Part shown: piece after piece, positions 33,243-43,334 of the stretch
How positions within the stretch are numbered: position 1 is the first letter of the stretch
Layout: each line of letters starts with the position of its first letter
Translations under genes and position numbers: made by a program
Assembly (NCBI GenBank): GCA_001695595.3
Contig: MBPM02000023.1
Span: 1 to 64,000, forward strand
Reading direction: 5' to 3'
From: Plasmopara viticola
Lineage: Eukaryota; Oomycota; Peronosporomycetes; Peronosporales; Peronosporaceae
Length of the DNA stretch: 64,000 bases
Notes under the pieces: generated by a model
Seen by the model: only the letters and a program-made list of their open reading frames with translations
Database searches by the model: none
What the model was told of the DNA's origin: nothing

Positions 33243-33821
33243 GCGTAGTTTAGCCATCTTAGCTTTCATCTCAGGCGATCCCTTTTTACAGACACCAACA
33301 CCCGTTAAATTCTTTACTTCGCCACGAACAGCGTTTACTAAACCAGGCTGCCCAGTATAGGCTCCAAGAGCTTGAGCGCCTTGATCAACAACACCAGATA
33401 CCAGTGGTTTAACTACAGGCCAAACATTTTCTTTTAGCCATGGCCATGCTTTATCTTTGATCCAACTCCATAACGATCCTCCACTCATTCCAGACCCCGT
33501 AAGAGCGTCTCCGTCCATATTTAACGAAGCAGCGATTTCACCTGGTGAAAATATAATTGATACTCCTTTACCAACTTGAGCAGCCTTTTTCCATTTTTTC
33601 GCGTTTTCTGGGTGAAGTGCTAATTTCTTTAAAGAGCCTTTAACTTGACTAGCAGTGAATGATACCTTCAATGTCTTTAGAAACTTCTTTTTCTGAGCAT
33701 CCGTGAGCTCACCACAACTGACCGAAACGTAAGAGTTCATATTTGCGTAATTATCTATATTTCTTGAAATATATAGAGTCTCAAAATAATCAAATAAATG
33801 TTGACTTTTACTCGAAGCCAT
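33207..33821 (-). CDS. pVI-like capsid-associated protein with protease sites, 204 aa
   Basis: The N-terminal half is basic and helical: T-D-A-Q-K-K-K-F-L-K-T-L-K, then A-S-Q-V-K, H-P-E-N-A-K-K and G-K-G-V-S, a layout seen in small Polinton/adintovirus capsid proteins. At 107-116 two overlapping adenovirus-protease consensus sites occur: L-T-G-S^G and M-S-G-G^S. The region after cleavage starts L-W-S-W-I-K-D-K-A-W-P-W-L-K, strongly amphipathic like the membrane-lytic segment of adenovirus protein VI. A second Met at 28 is an alternative start. Processing by the nearby protease is inference. Confidence 0.6.
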   Translation of the reverse strand: MASSKSQHLFDYFETLYISRNIDNYANMNSYVSVSCGELTDAQKKKFLKTLKVSFTASQVKGSLKKLALHPENAKKWKKAAQVGKGVSIIFSPGEIAASLNMDGDALTGSGMSGGSLWSWIKDKAWPWLKENVWPVVKPLVSGVVDQGAQALGAYTGQPGLVNAVRGEVKNLTGVGVCKKGSPEMKAKMAKLRSMRKTGGSFRL

Positions 33822-33826
33822 CAGCT

Positions 33827-34036
33827 CTAGAGTGCAAACGTCTTAGCTTTTTTATTTTTTGTTGGAGCCCTTGCTGTATCTATTCCTGCTCCCTTCGAGC
33901 GTACATTTTGGAGCTTTTCTTTTAGCAGTAAACTATTTAGAGATTTCAATAATCTTTCTTGATTACTATGAGCAGCTGATTTGATTGAGTTACCTCTAAG
34001 GTTTGGATATCGTACTTTTATAATTTTGGAATTCAT
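33827..34036 (-). CDS. Small basic protein (69 aa)
   Basis: Lys/Arg-rich, with a P-T-K-N-K-K-A-K-T-F tail; possible core or DNA-condensing protein by composition alone. Lies directly upstream of the pVI-like gene on the same strand with a 5-bp gap. Confidence 0.45.
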   Translation of the reverse strand: MNSKIIKVRYPNLRGNSIKSAAHSNQERLLKSLNSLLLKEKLQNVRSKGAGIDTARAPTKNKKAKTFAL

Positions 34037-34140
34037 TTTATATTAAAGCGAAGCTTTGTTCCCGTTCCGGTATATTAAACACAATCAAAAAGCTCGTCGA
34101 ATCAATTTTAATTCTCTTTCTAAACGCCGATTATAATTAC

Positions 34141-35607
34141 CTAAGCCAATCTCTCCTTGAAGTTTATAAAATTCATGTGAATACCAATACCTAGACCACT
34201 CATGGAGTCGTCAAATGAGATAGCTCTTTGAAAACGATTTGGATTAACTGATTTGACTTTGATATCCTCCGACACAATGCGATCTGCGTATGTATCAACA
34301 ATGTAGTTTAGCGCTCCAAGCCAGTTTGCATTTTTATCAACGCGACTCTTGATAGACGGACTGATTTCCTTCTGTTTCTTACTCATGATTGCTGCGTATT
34401 CACCAAGGTAATATGTTTTCTTACCTATCTTTGGTCCTTCAAGAAATACCTTCTCATCCGCTAACCAAGGGTTGTCATTGTATAATCTGATAAGAATATC
34501 TTTCACTTGATTATTACCATCTGATATAACCTTGTCATTTGGATCTACTGGTTGAATATTGGTATTACTGTTCGCATATGTATTTGAATCAGGATTTTTG
34601 AACATCGGTGATTGCTTGAATGAGATGTTATTTTGCTTCAAAAATTTGATGTACATATCAAGTGTCGCTTCCCATGAGACTTCTCTGTTGGTTTTCACTC
34701 GATCACCATCAAAAACTTTTAAGTTTCCGTCCATTAACTTCACTCGATAACCTCCATTTACTGGAATATAGCCACCTTGTTGGTTTCTTCCCTTCTTATA
34801 TGGAATCGGTAATCTAGTACCTTCTGGAAAGGAATTGTTCATCAAAATATCACGAAGCATTTCGTATGCTCCAGACTCTATGTTGAATCCAAACTGATGT
34901 GTCGAGCTAATAGCAGTATCTTTTGTCTCAATGTCAATAAGATTCAATATGTAATCATACGTTGCAACCCAATCATATTTATTTAGAGGCTTGTTTGCTA
35001 ACTTACCATTATTCACATTGAATAGTTTGCCGTCTGTTCCAATATACACGTTTTTATCTGGAGTGCCAGAATTTAGAATTGGATTGACCTTTCTTTTGAT
35101 AATAGTTGGATTGATGGTGTATTGATCAATTAGTTTTTCTCGTGCATTCCTTTGAAAGTTGAAATCATTAGCTTCAACTTGAGTTCCAAAGTCGTATGTA
35201 CGCTGGGAGTCGTCAATATCACTCAAGGAGTCTTCTTCATTACCAATGTCCTCTAAATCATATTGACTATCGATTGTAGTCATCGTCGGTACTGCTTGCA
35301 CCCCCATTGTTGTCATTGATGGGGTTGCTTGTATTCCCGTCGTTGACATAGAAGGCGTTGCTTGTATTCCCATTGTTGTCATTGTTGGAGATGCTTGAAT
35401 TCCGGTAGTCGTCATGGAAGGCGCTCCTTTCCTTAGCAATTGTTGAAGCGTCGAAGTATCTATCGTTTGATCCAGATCAGTAGCCCATTGCGTTAGTTTG
35501 TATCGATCATTCTTTATGCGTGCTAATTGAAGCTCCTCACTGTTCTCTTCAGCGAGTTGCTTCAATTTATTTTTTCGATCGCGGAGAGATTTAAAACTTG
35601 GAAACAT
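34141..35607 (-). CDS. 488-aa Polinton protein with Thr/Met-rich repeats (intact)
   Basis: Family not recognised. A coiled N-terminus (R-D-R-K-N-K-L-K-Q-L-A-E-E-N) leads to four 13-residue repeats of the type M-T-T-M-G-I-Q-A-T-P-S (about residues 60-115), an acidic segment, then two related blocks containing K-Y-D-W-V-A-T-Y-D-Y-I and V-S-W-E-A-T-L-D-M-Y-I, suggesting an internal domain duplication. Near the C-terminus M-S-G-L^G (469-473) fits the adenovirus-protease consensus, predicting release of a 16-residue tail. Virion structural role is inferred from its position between penton-like and pVI-like genes. Confidence 0.7.
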   Translation of the reverse strand: MFPSFKSLRDRKNKLKQLAEENSEELQLARIKNDRYKLTQWATDLDQTIDTSTLQQLLRKGAPSMTTTGIQASPTMTTMGIQATPSMSTTGIQATPSMTTMGVQAVPTMTTIDSQYDLEDIGNEEDSLSDIDDSQRTYDFGTQVEANDFNFQRNAREKLIDQYTINPTIIKRKVNPILNSGTPDKNVYIGTDGKLFNVNNGKLANKPLNKYDWVATYDYILNLIDIETKDTAISSTHQFGFNIESGAYEMLRDILMNNSFPEGTRLPIPYKKGRNQQGGYIPVNGGYRVKLMDGNLKVFDGDRVKTNREVSWEATLDMYIKFLKQNNISFKQSPMFKNPDSNTYANSNTNIQPVDPNDKVISDGNNQVKDILIRLYNDNPWLADEKVFLEGPKIGKKTYYLGEYAAIMSKKQKEISPSIKSRVDKNANWLGALNYIVDTYADRIVSEDIKVKSVNPNRFQRAISFDDSMSGLGIGIHMNFINFKERLA

Positions 35608-35726
35608 TATCGAGTCTATTTAAACGAAGTTCGAAAAATCGCGGACCTTTTCGAACAAGTTTCTCTAAGCTCAGCTCTATATAATATTACAATTATTGTT
35701 TTAGTTATTGAAAATAACTTGGGCTC

Positions 35727-36599
35727 CTATGGAGCCTTTCTATCACGAATTAATGGCATTATCAATGAATTGGAATCTTCAAATTTAACATTATTAAAGT
35801 CTTGATCGACGATGCTCAGAGTAATATTGCTGTATGCTCCATCGTTAATCAAGAGCCACTGATATTCAGGTGGCTGAATTGAGATCAACTGACCAATTGA
35901 TGTCCCTTGAGGACTAAACGAAGTCAGAATATCAGGTGGTGTGCTAACCCGATTGTTAATAAGATTAAAACGAATTAAATAACTGCTGACGGGATTAACT
36001 TGTGGAGAGATATTGCTCAAAAATACTTGATTTGTTGTTTGAATGCTTGATGGGTACGTTGCTGGACTGAATCCAATCACATTGGAAAATCCGTTGTTTG
36101 AAACAGTGATTCGAGGAGTATTAGTAGCGGTCGGTAATCCAGTTCCGGTTAATGAGTATAATCCAGTCGATGGACGTGAATATCCACTAGGAACAGTAGT
36201 TGGTGTTGCTAAGCAAGTGATTTCGCATGAATAGTACGTTGCGTTTTCTCTCATAGCAATATACACAACGTTATTACCTTGAGAATCAATCAAATATGCA
36301 CCGATACTAACTAACTGAGACTCGATGTAGTTTGATATATCTGCATACGAATAATACCCATTCGGAAGCGTGATCGAAACCGATTGATAAGTCGCCGCTG
36401 TTGGAACTAATGCACTGAGCGTGTTGTTGCTGTATAAACTTCCATTAATGTTGAATTGAGAGTTGTAAATCTGCAGGCTCGATAGGGCAATTTCTTGATT
36501 TTTGAAATTCACGCTTGATCCAGTAAAGTTGAATCTAAATGTATTGTTCAAGCCATTCGAAACAATGTTATTCCGATTAAAAATGATAGTGCTCGTCAT
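35727..36599 (-). CDS. Penton-like minor capsid protein, 290 aa (intact)
   Basis: Expected single-jelly-roll vertex protein. N-N-T-F-R-F-N-F, then V-N-F-K-N-Q-E-I-A-L-S-S-L-Q-I-Y-N-S, then L-P-N-G-Y-Y-S-Y-A-D-I are recurrent Polinton/virophage minor capsid features; length and position next to the ATPase fit too. The frame is complete here and frameshifted in the left arm. Confidence 0.78.
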   Translation of the reverse strand: MTSTIIFNRNNIVSNGLNNTFRFNFTGSSVNFKNQEIALSSLQIYNSQFNINGSLYSNNTLSALVPTAATYQSVSITLPNGYYSYADISNYIESQLVSIGAYLIDSQGNNVVYIAMRENATYYSCEITCLATPTTVPSGYSRPSTGLYSLTGTGLPTATNTPRITVSNNGFSNVIGFSPATYPSSIQTTNQVFLSNISPQVNPVSSYLIRFNLINNRVSTPPDILTSFSPQGTSIGQLISIQPPEYQWLLINDGAYSNITLSIVDQDFNNVKFEDSNSLIMPLIRDRKAP

Positions 36600-36665
36600 C
36601 GTTCTAATATTTGATCTGTAGGTTGCCGAGTAAACTTTGTTTACGGTTATATTTGATAAGAGAAA

Positions 36666-37334
36666 TTAATTAAAAACTTCACCTTTAAAATTCTTCCGGA
36701 TCTGTTGCTTAACAGAGTCTATAAACAACATCTGTCCCTTTTCAGATGTTGCTTGTTTGTAATACCTGTAGATATCATCTTCACTTACTCCAGGTAGATT
36801 GAAATCTTTCAAAATTAGCTGTAGATCGCGTTTTGAATTTGCTTTTAGAATAGCGATGTATTCAGAATTCAATCTAATCATCTTGTCAGTAGCAAAATAA
36901 CTATGAGCTATGAAGATTGTTGAAAGTCCTTTGTGTCTTCCTCGAGTAAAGAAATGACTAAACAAATCTCTCTGAAGCTTCTTATCGTTGGAATAATCAT
37001 CAATAATAACAAGCGGTAAAGCATTTGGAATCTCTTTGATGGCGTCAACACTTGGAGGAGCATCCGGATCATAGAAAGTTACAAAACCTTGTAATTTTTC
37101 TTTGATGTAATCGTATAACTCTTGGTCAGGATTGCGTGCTATGACGTGAAGGTGACTATAGACGTGTGGAGACTCTTTAAGTATATGAAAAGCTAGATTT
37201 GATTTACCAGAGAAGCTGGGACCTAATATTATTAAACGAAAAAGCTTTTGAATACCAAGCTTTTCATTTTCTCCGAACGATTTCTTCTTAAACTCCTTTG
37301 GGAGCATTCCACCAAAATCAGGAATTGAACTCAT
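36666..37334 (-). CDS. Polinton packaging ATPase, right-arm copy
   Basis: 222 aa with Walker A G-P-S-F-S-G-K-S-N-L and Walker B V-I-I-D-D-Y. Keeps Leu after the P-loop where the left copy has Pro, so this is the better candidate for an active enzyme. Start at ATG 37334; the longer frame upstream uses a non-ATG codon. Divergent from the fibre gene across 50 bp. Confidence 0.9.
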   Translation of the reverse strand: MSSIPDFGGMLPKEFKKKSFGENEKLGIQKLFRLIILGPSFSGKSNLAFHILKESPHVYSHLHVIARNPDQELYDYIKEKLQGFVTFYDPDAPPSVDAIKEIPNALPLVIIDDYSNDKKLQRDLFSHFFTRGRHKGLSTIFIAHSYFATDKMIRLNSEYIAILKANSKRDLQLILKDFNLPGVSEDDIYRYYKQATSEKGQMLFIDSVKQQIRKNFKGEVFN

Positions 37335-37384
37335 CTTGTATGACAAATCTATCTGTTATATTATATAAAGGATCGTTTTACAAA

Positions 37385-40076
37385 ATGCTACCACCTAATT
37401 ATATTCCATCCTTATACAATCCATCAGACTATATCGGCTCATTGGATTACTTGACTATTAGTATTGGCGATTTGCGATATAACAAAAGAAATGGGGTGAA
37501 TTACACTTCGGATTTGTACATCACTGGAAATATCTATCAAAATGGAACAATGATTGATTTGAGTGTGCTGTCGGGTATTACACCAGGAACAGCTTCTGCT
37601 GGGAAATTGATTGCGGTTGACTCTACCAGAGACATCGCGAACATTAATAATCTCTCAGCATCACAATTAACAGGAACTCTTCAAACAGCTGCACAGCCTA
37701 ACATTACATCACTGGGAACAATTTCATCAACACTCAATATTAGTGGATCTACCCCTATAACTTGTAATAACTCCCTGTTGAGTAGCACGTGCTCATTATC
37801 TGTTGATTCTGTATCTGGAAATCAGACATTTGGCAGTACAACAGCGAATAAGTTTCATTTGAGAACAAATGGAAATAGAAAAATAACGATAGGATCCACT
37901 GGTTTCGTAGGCATTAATAACACATCTCCAGCTAAACAATTAGATATTATCGGATCGACAGCATTAACAAACTCATTGTATCAAATCACTGATGGAACAG
38001 TTATTTATCAGCAGTGGTTCGATGGAACTCAATGTTGTCTTCAAACGTTTTCAAATCATCCATTGACTTTTGCATCAAATAATGGATCTGTGCAAATGTC
38101 AGTATTAACGAATGGAAATGTAGCTGTTAATAACACATTGACAGCTACTAATATATCCGCTTCAACTTTATATGGAACACTTCAAACAGCCGCTCAGCCC
38201 AATATTACATCGATTAGAACTTTAGCGACTCTTACGGCTACATCAATTACTGGAACACTTCAAACAGCTGCTCAGCCAAATATTACATCGATTGGAACGT
38301 TAGCGACTCTTACGGCTACATCAATTACTGGGACACTTCAAACAGCAGCACAACCAAATATTACATCGATTGGAACTTTAACATCATTGAAAACGGCAGG
38401 ATTAGTAACCGCTACTTTAACTGCTAATGGGCAATCGTTTAGATCTATAAATGGGACTTCAACATGTGCTCTGTTTCATTTTAACAATGGGGATGCTTAT
38501 TTTGGAACATCTACAGCAAACAATTTAGTCTTTCAAACAAGTAATACAGGAAGAATGACAATTAGCTCAACGGGCGCTGTCTCTGGTATCTCATCATTAA
38601 GCGCTACTTCTATTACAGGAACTTTACAAACAGCAGCTCAACCAAATATTACATCTACAGGAGATTTAACGCTACCTACGTCATTGACAATTACAAATGG
38701 CACTACTCCACTTTCAATCAGTAATACAACCTCAACGAGTACCTTTCGCTTAACCATTCAAAATAGTGGTGGTGCTCAAGATATTGGTTCTTTTACAAAC
38801 CATAGTTTCTTCTTAAATTCAAACAATATAAGACGATTGCAATGTGATACTGTTGGTAATATTGATATTTTAAATCATAATGCAGCTACTGTTGGATTAA
38901 AGCTTGGTGGTACATTAATTACATCAAATGCAACAGAGCTTAACTACTTAGATTTAACTATGGGCCCAGGAACAGCAGAAGCTTCAAAAGCATTAGCATT
39001 AGATGCAAGTAGAAATTTAACGAATGTTGGTAAAGTTAATTTTACATCATCAGATGCTACCCAACCTACCGGCACTACTAATGCAAGTAATTATGGCTTA
39101 AATATGTTATCAACAGTAAATACAAATGGACAGTACAATTTAGCTGCGATTGCATTTAGAAATAGTAATGTAGATGGTATGCCTCATGGTGTAATGTTAT
39201 CTCAACGTGCTGCTGCAGCTGCTGGTGACCTAGTATTTTTAACACAATCTGCTACAAACAATGTATCAGAAACATGTAGAATGTTATCAACTGGAGCATT
39301 AGCAGTTAATGCTATAGCTGCTGCTGCAGTAACTGCTTTTGGAAGTGCAAACTATGTTGATGGTTCCTACCAGAAAGTATTAGACCTTCAATCAAATAAT
39401 GTATCGCCAATTGATTTTTGTATTGAAATTAACTCTGGACCGAATACAACATCTACTAATGCAACTTGGATGGGCAATTTGACTAACAATGATTTGCGAT
39501 TCGGAGTCAATAACTCAACTAAGATGATTTTAGATACAAATGGTCGATTAGGAATTGGAAGTACTTACATCAGCTATGTTAAGCATATCAGGAACGGTAA
39601 GTAATACTTTTAATGTAGGTGGACAATTATATGCACAAGGTAGTAGTACAGCATATACGACATCTCAATTAGGTCCAGTAACAGTAAGTGTTGCAGCTAC
39701 ATTTGGTGGACCAATTCAATGCAGTTCAATCTACTGTACATCTGATCGTCGTTGCAAAGACATTATTAAACAATTAGACACTGTTTATTGCGATAAATTC
39801 TACGATCTAAGTATCTATGAATATCGATACAAAGGATCAGATGAAACTATCCCAAAGATTGGTTTCATCAGTCAAGAATTGTATGCAGCTGGATACATAA
39901 ACTTACTATCAATGACACCGAATGAAAACTTGAAGAAAGTGGATGAAGATGACATAGAAGGATATCAGATGAACATTGATTATAGTAAAATTACAGCGAT
40001 AAACTTCTGCATGATAAAAAAATTACTCAATCAAGTGAAGCAACTTGAGATGGAGCTGAAGCATAATTTTGAGTAA
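37385..40076 (+). pseudogene. Tail-spike-like fibre, frameshifted (right arm)
   Basis: Nearly identical to the intact left fibre. A net 2-bp loss at about 39561-39570 ends the main frame at 39604. The S74 chaperone part continues in another frame to 40076, with its Ser-Lys dyad intact (S-D-R-R-C-K). Without the chaperone fused in frame the spike would not be expected to trimerise and mature. Confidence 0.9.
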
Positions 40077-40079
40077 AGC

Positions 40080-40353
40080 TCAATAGATTCCGGTCTGACG
40101 ACCGCTCGAACTTGTTCGACGGTCAAAGACCTTTCGAACTTCGTTCGGATGTCAACAAAAAAAACTTGATTTTTTTTGCCGGCTGACGGACACCAATAGC
40201 CTGACTGGTCTGAAGACCAGGCTAACTTGTTCGGCGGGCAAAGACCCTTCGAACTTCGTTCGTACGGCGAGGGAGTTCACTCCGCGAGCCAATGGTGGAG
40301 GACCGAAGGTCCCCTGGGGCCCTACGGGCGCCCATTCTGGAGCTCGCTCCAAT
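40080..40353. terminator. Hairpin cluster, right-arm copy
   Basis: Reverse complement of 10340-10613, with the same set of short palindromes between fibre and MCP 3' ends. One visible difference is GGCTAACTTG for the GGCGAACTTG type, which breaks one stem. The others are preserved. Confidence 0.55.
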
Positions 40354-42129
40354 CTACTCATATTCAACCACTTCACCGGTTAAACGATCAATAGACATAG
40401 ATCGACCGTAAACAACGAGAATTAGACAATTCATTCCTTGACTGCAAGTATTGGTGCCGGAGACAAGGATAGATTGAGGCACATCTGGATTCGTTAATCG
40501 AGAGCAGTCTGCAATTAGAACACGCTGACCAACATCCCATTTGTAGGAATCAAATAATCCGTTGCTAATCTCATGCGATAGCGCTCCATTAATAGCTCCG
40601 AGCTTCTTGACTTCGTCTTGGAACGATTCAAATGAGTAATCATGCGTTTTGTTGAATACATTTTCATTGCCAACCATTACTTGGAAATTGCGAATGCTTG
40701 CTCCTGGCTGACAAGTCCATGGAGCACTGTCAAATGGGGATTGGAATTGTTCAATATTCGTTGCGCTTACGAAATGACCACTGCTTGTTTCACTATATGG
40801 AATCAGAGCAATGTATTTGATATTCTTTAAGCTTGAAGATAATTAAAAGCTAAACGGAGCGTTTTGCTGAGAGTTTTGTTGACCAGTACCTGCTTTTGAT
40901 TTGAAATACTGTGCGTAGCAATCGAGGTAATTGACTTTCTTAACAGGTTTAGCAACAATTTGACTTTGATTAGCGATATCGTAGAAAGGGATATATAAAC
41001 GAGTCGTTGTAAATGGGAAGATTTGACCAGAAGTCGAGATCTGTGTAATGTTGTTGGACATAACGCCGAAAGCTACTCGAAGTGAGCCAGCTCCGCCAGT
41101 TGTAAGTTTCCCTGCATTTGGATTACCTGAGGCCGCACTTGATACCATTACTGGAACCGTCGAGCAACCGTTTAGGGAGAGAGAGGATAAGCTCATTAAA
41201 TCACCAGTTGCAGTTGTGATATCAACAAAGCCGGTATTGAACGTCATCGTTAATTTGATTTGAGGGTTCGCAACAAGATCCAATTCCTTAAAGATTGGAT
41301 GGAGATCAACTAAACGAAGCTTTGGCATATAATACCACGTACCAGCAACACCTCCTGCGGTAGTAACGCCAGCTACGTATCCACCAGTACCTTGTTGTTG
41401 AATTTTAGAAAGAATTGCACCACTTCGCGTTGTCGGCCAACCAAGAGGGTTTGTTGCTGTAATCGTTGCTCCAGTGGCATCAGAGGTACCAATTTGTTGT
41501 GGATTCCAAATTAGACGCTGGATTAGTCCGTTATTAAGAGCTGGAGTTGTTTCTGGAATTAAACCAGTAGCTACAGTTTTGGCAGCATTAACTGAATTAT
41601 TCACAAAACCATCTCCTTGTGTTGAAGCGGTAGGATTGCTACTACTTTGTGGGAAATTTAGACTAACTACATCATCTGGAGCAAGATAGCAGTCTGCACC
41701 GTTCTTCAATAAAGCATCATCACACCATTCAGTTTGAGCACGTAAATTGTTCCAATAATTTCTATAGTCATTGCTGGTAATGACACTTTTACCGTTGATT
41801 TCAACCGCTAATTTATCTAAAATGTTCCATACACCAGCCTTTAATCCTACCGCAAAACGATTTAGAGTACCATTAAGAGCAGAGGTAGACGTATTTTTAA
41901 CCGTTACTACATAAGGAACGACTACATATGCATCTCGAAGACTGCCATACCCAGTAGAGCCATTTAGTTGTGAAGTCGCATTAATGATGACAGTTCCCGA
42001 TTGATACGAACCGTTGTTGTCATCAACGACATTTACAACACGCTTGTCTTTGCTGACACTGACAACTGGATCCGGATTAGTTGTTGAATCGAATAAAAAC
42101 GAATCTGCTAATTGGGTGCTATCACTCAT
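40354..42129 (-). pseudogene. Polinton major capsid protein, right-arm copy, one in-frame stop
   Basis: 428 codons from 42129 to a TAA at 40843-40845, then 163 further codons in the same frame to 40354. The stop is identical to the left arm. Substitutions between arms are few and mostly conservative, for example Pro for Leu before K-L-R-L-V-D-L. Double-jelly-roll MCP by gene context and conserved segments. Confidence 0.85.
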
Positions 42130-42189
42130 TATTAAGATTGAAGGTTAATGCCTGTTATATTATGATTAGCTATATATAAGCATTACATA

Positions 42190-42576
42190 ATGATTTTTAA
42201 ATTAAATAAATTGGGTGAATCGACGGCTAATGAACTACAAGAGCTCGCAAATCAGCTGAATGTTCATGTTGATGGGATAATAGATTTTAGAAAAATCAGA
42301 GGCCCCCTCGGGAATGGAAGCTATATTATATTACTTCGATTAGACTCAGGTGTAGGCTATTGGGTTTGTGTGTGCAACAATGAATACTTTGATTCGATGG
42401 GTTTAGGGCCTCCAAGAATTTTGGGTGATATGAAATGTAATAATAAACAGTTTCAAGGGACCTATGATAATTATTGTGGTTTATGGAGTCTGTTGTATCT
42501 GTATAGCAAACAACACAATCGACCTGATTTATTGAGACATTTTTACGATTTGAATACAGAAGTTTCACTTCGTTAA
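42190..42576 (+). CDS. Adenovirus-type cysteine protease, catalytic His replaced by Tyr
   Basis: 128-aa ORF of full length. Asp68, Gln89 and Cys96 are in place, with the seven-residue Gln-to-Cys spacing of adenovirus protease and the N-Y-C-G-L-W motif. At position 57 the expected His before Trp is Tyr (TAT; CAT in the left arm). This should abolish activity. The family processes capsid precursors at (M/I/L)-x-G-x-G or (M/I/L)-x-G-G-x sites, which occur in two neighbouring gene products. Confidence 0.85.
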   Translation: MIFKLNKLGESTANELQELANQLNVHVDGIIDFRKIRGPLGNGSYIILLRLDSGVGYWVCVCNNEYFDSMGLGPPRILGDMKCNNKQFQGTYDNYCGLWSLLYLYSKQHNRPDLLRHFYDLNTEVSLR

Positions 42577-42588
42577 TATAGAGTCATT

Positions 42589-42978
42589 ATGAATAGAATC
42601 AGACGATACACAGGACCTGAAGTGGATGAAGTTGCTCCAAAAGATGATAGAATCGATGATATAATGAAAGAATTGGAGTTTTTGCGTTCTGAGTTGGCTC
42701 AAAAAAAGGTTGAATCATCCATTTCAAAATACTTCAAAGAAGAGAACTTCAAAAAAGATAGAGAAGGTTTACTCAAAGATGGATTTGTTAGCAAAGGAGA
42801 TTATTTCGAAATATCACTAACAATACTAAATGCCAGATACAAACAATGGTGCATTGATACTGGACATAATTGTATGTTGCGTAAAGCGATCATTGAGAAC
42901 ATCCGAAATGATAAAGTTGATGGAGTTGTGTTCAAATATTATGACGGATACGACAAAATACGTGTTTTCCCGCATTAG
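42589..42978 (+). CDS. Winged-helix-like small protein, 129 aa (intact)
   Basis: N-terminal predicted coiled coil (I-M-K-E-L-E-F-L-R-S-E-L-A-Q-K-K), then a domain with L-N-A-R-Y-K-Q-W-C...L-R-K-A-I-I-E-N-I resembling the C-terminal winged helix of D5/P4-type viral primase-helicases, but with no helicase attached. It starts 12 bp after the protease stop, so the two may be co-transcribed. Possibly a regulator or replication accessory; not known. Confidence 0.6.
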   Translation: MNRIRRYTGPEVDEVAPKDDRIDDIMKELEFLRSELAQKKVESSISKYFKEENFKKDREGLLKDGFVSKGDYFEISLTILNARYKQWCIDTGHNCMLRKAIIENIRNDKVDGVVFKYYDGYDKIRVFPH

Positions 42979-43189
42979 TGTGCTTTTCCTTTATAAACTG
43001 ACACTTGTTGATACTTGCACTAATTAAATCAATTTCTTTACAGAGCTGTATTATGTCAGATGCTGAATGCTTTTCTATTTTCGAGTACTCATATAAATCC
43101 CTCGGTATTTCGGTATCTACCGATTCCTGTTGTTTGGCATCTTCAACATAACCAGTATCATCGGTATCAGATAGATATGTAATATCCAT
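42932..43189 (-). CDS. 85-aa acidic protein overlapping antisense
   Basis: ORF with ATG at 43189, antisense over the last 47 bp of the winged-helix gene. Acidic start, then a Cys/Lys-rich end. No domain recognised. The left-arm copy keeps the frame but has lost the ATG. Confidence 0.4.
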   Translation of the reverse strand: MDITYLSDTDDTGYVEDAKQQESVDTEIPRDLYEYSKIEKHSASDIIQLCKEIDLISASINKCQFIKEKHTNAGKHVFCRIRHNI

Positions 43190-43239
43190 GATTTTTGTGT
43201 CTATATAAATAAATATATTTTGTATCTACAGTTGTTCAA

Positions 43240-43278
43240 TCACCCAGATGGGTGACGTCAAAAACCCAACTTTGGGTT
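43240..43278 (+). promoter_or_regulatory. Palindromes and CRE-like site upstream of Crinkler
   Basis: TCACCCAGATGGGTGA (43240-43255) and AACCCAACTTTGGGTT (43263-43278) are perfect inverted repeats 57-95 bp before the start codon. A TGACGTCA palindrome (43253-43260, the bZIP/CREB-type consensus) overlaps the first. In the left-arm CRN both large palindromes persist while the central octamer is TGACATCA. Confidence 0.5.
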
Positions 43279-43334
43279 GCACATTTGATTGGCTGAAATA
43301 TGGACAGACTCACTCGCAAAAAGCAATTAGAAAC

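Noticed and set aside
43248..43334. Upstream in-frame ATG as the start of the right-arm Crinkler
   Set aside because: It lies in the promoter palindrome, and the left-arm CRN and family header begin at the ATG equivalent to 43335.
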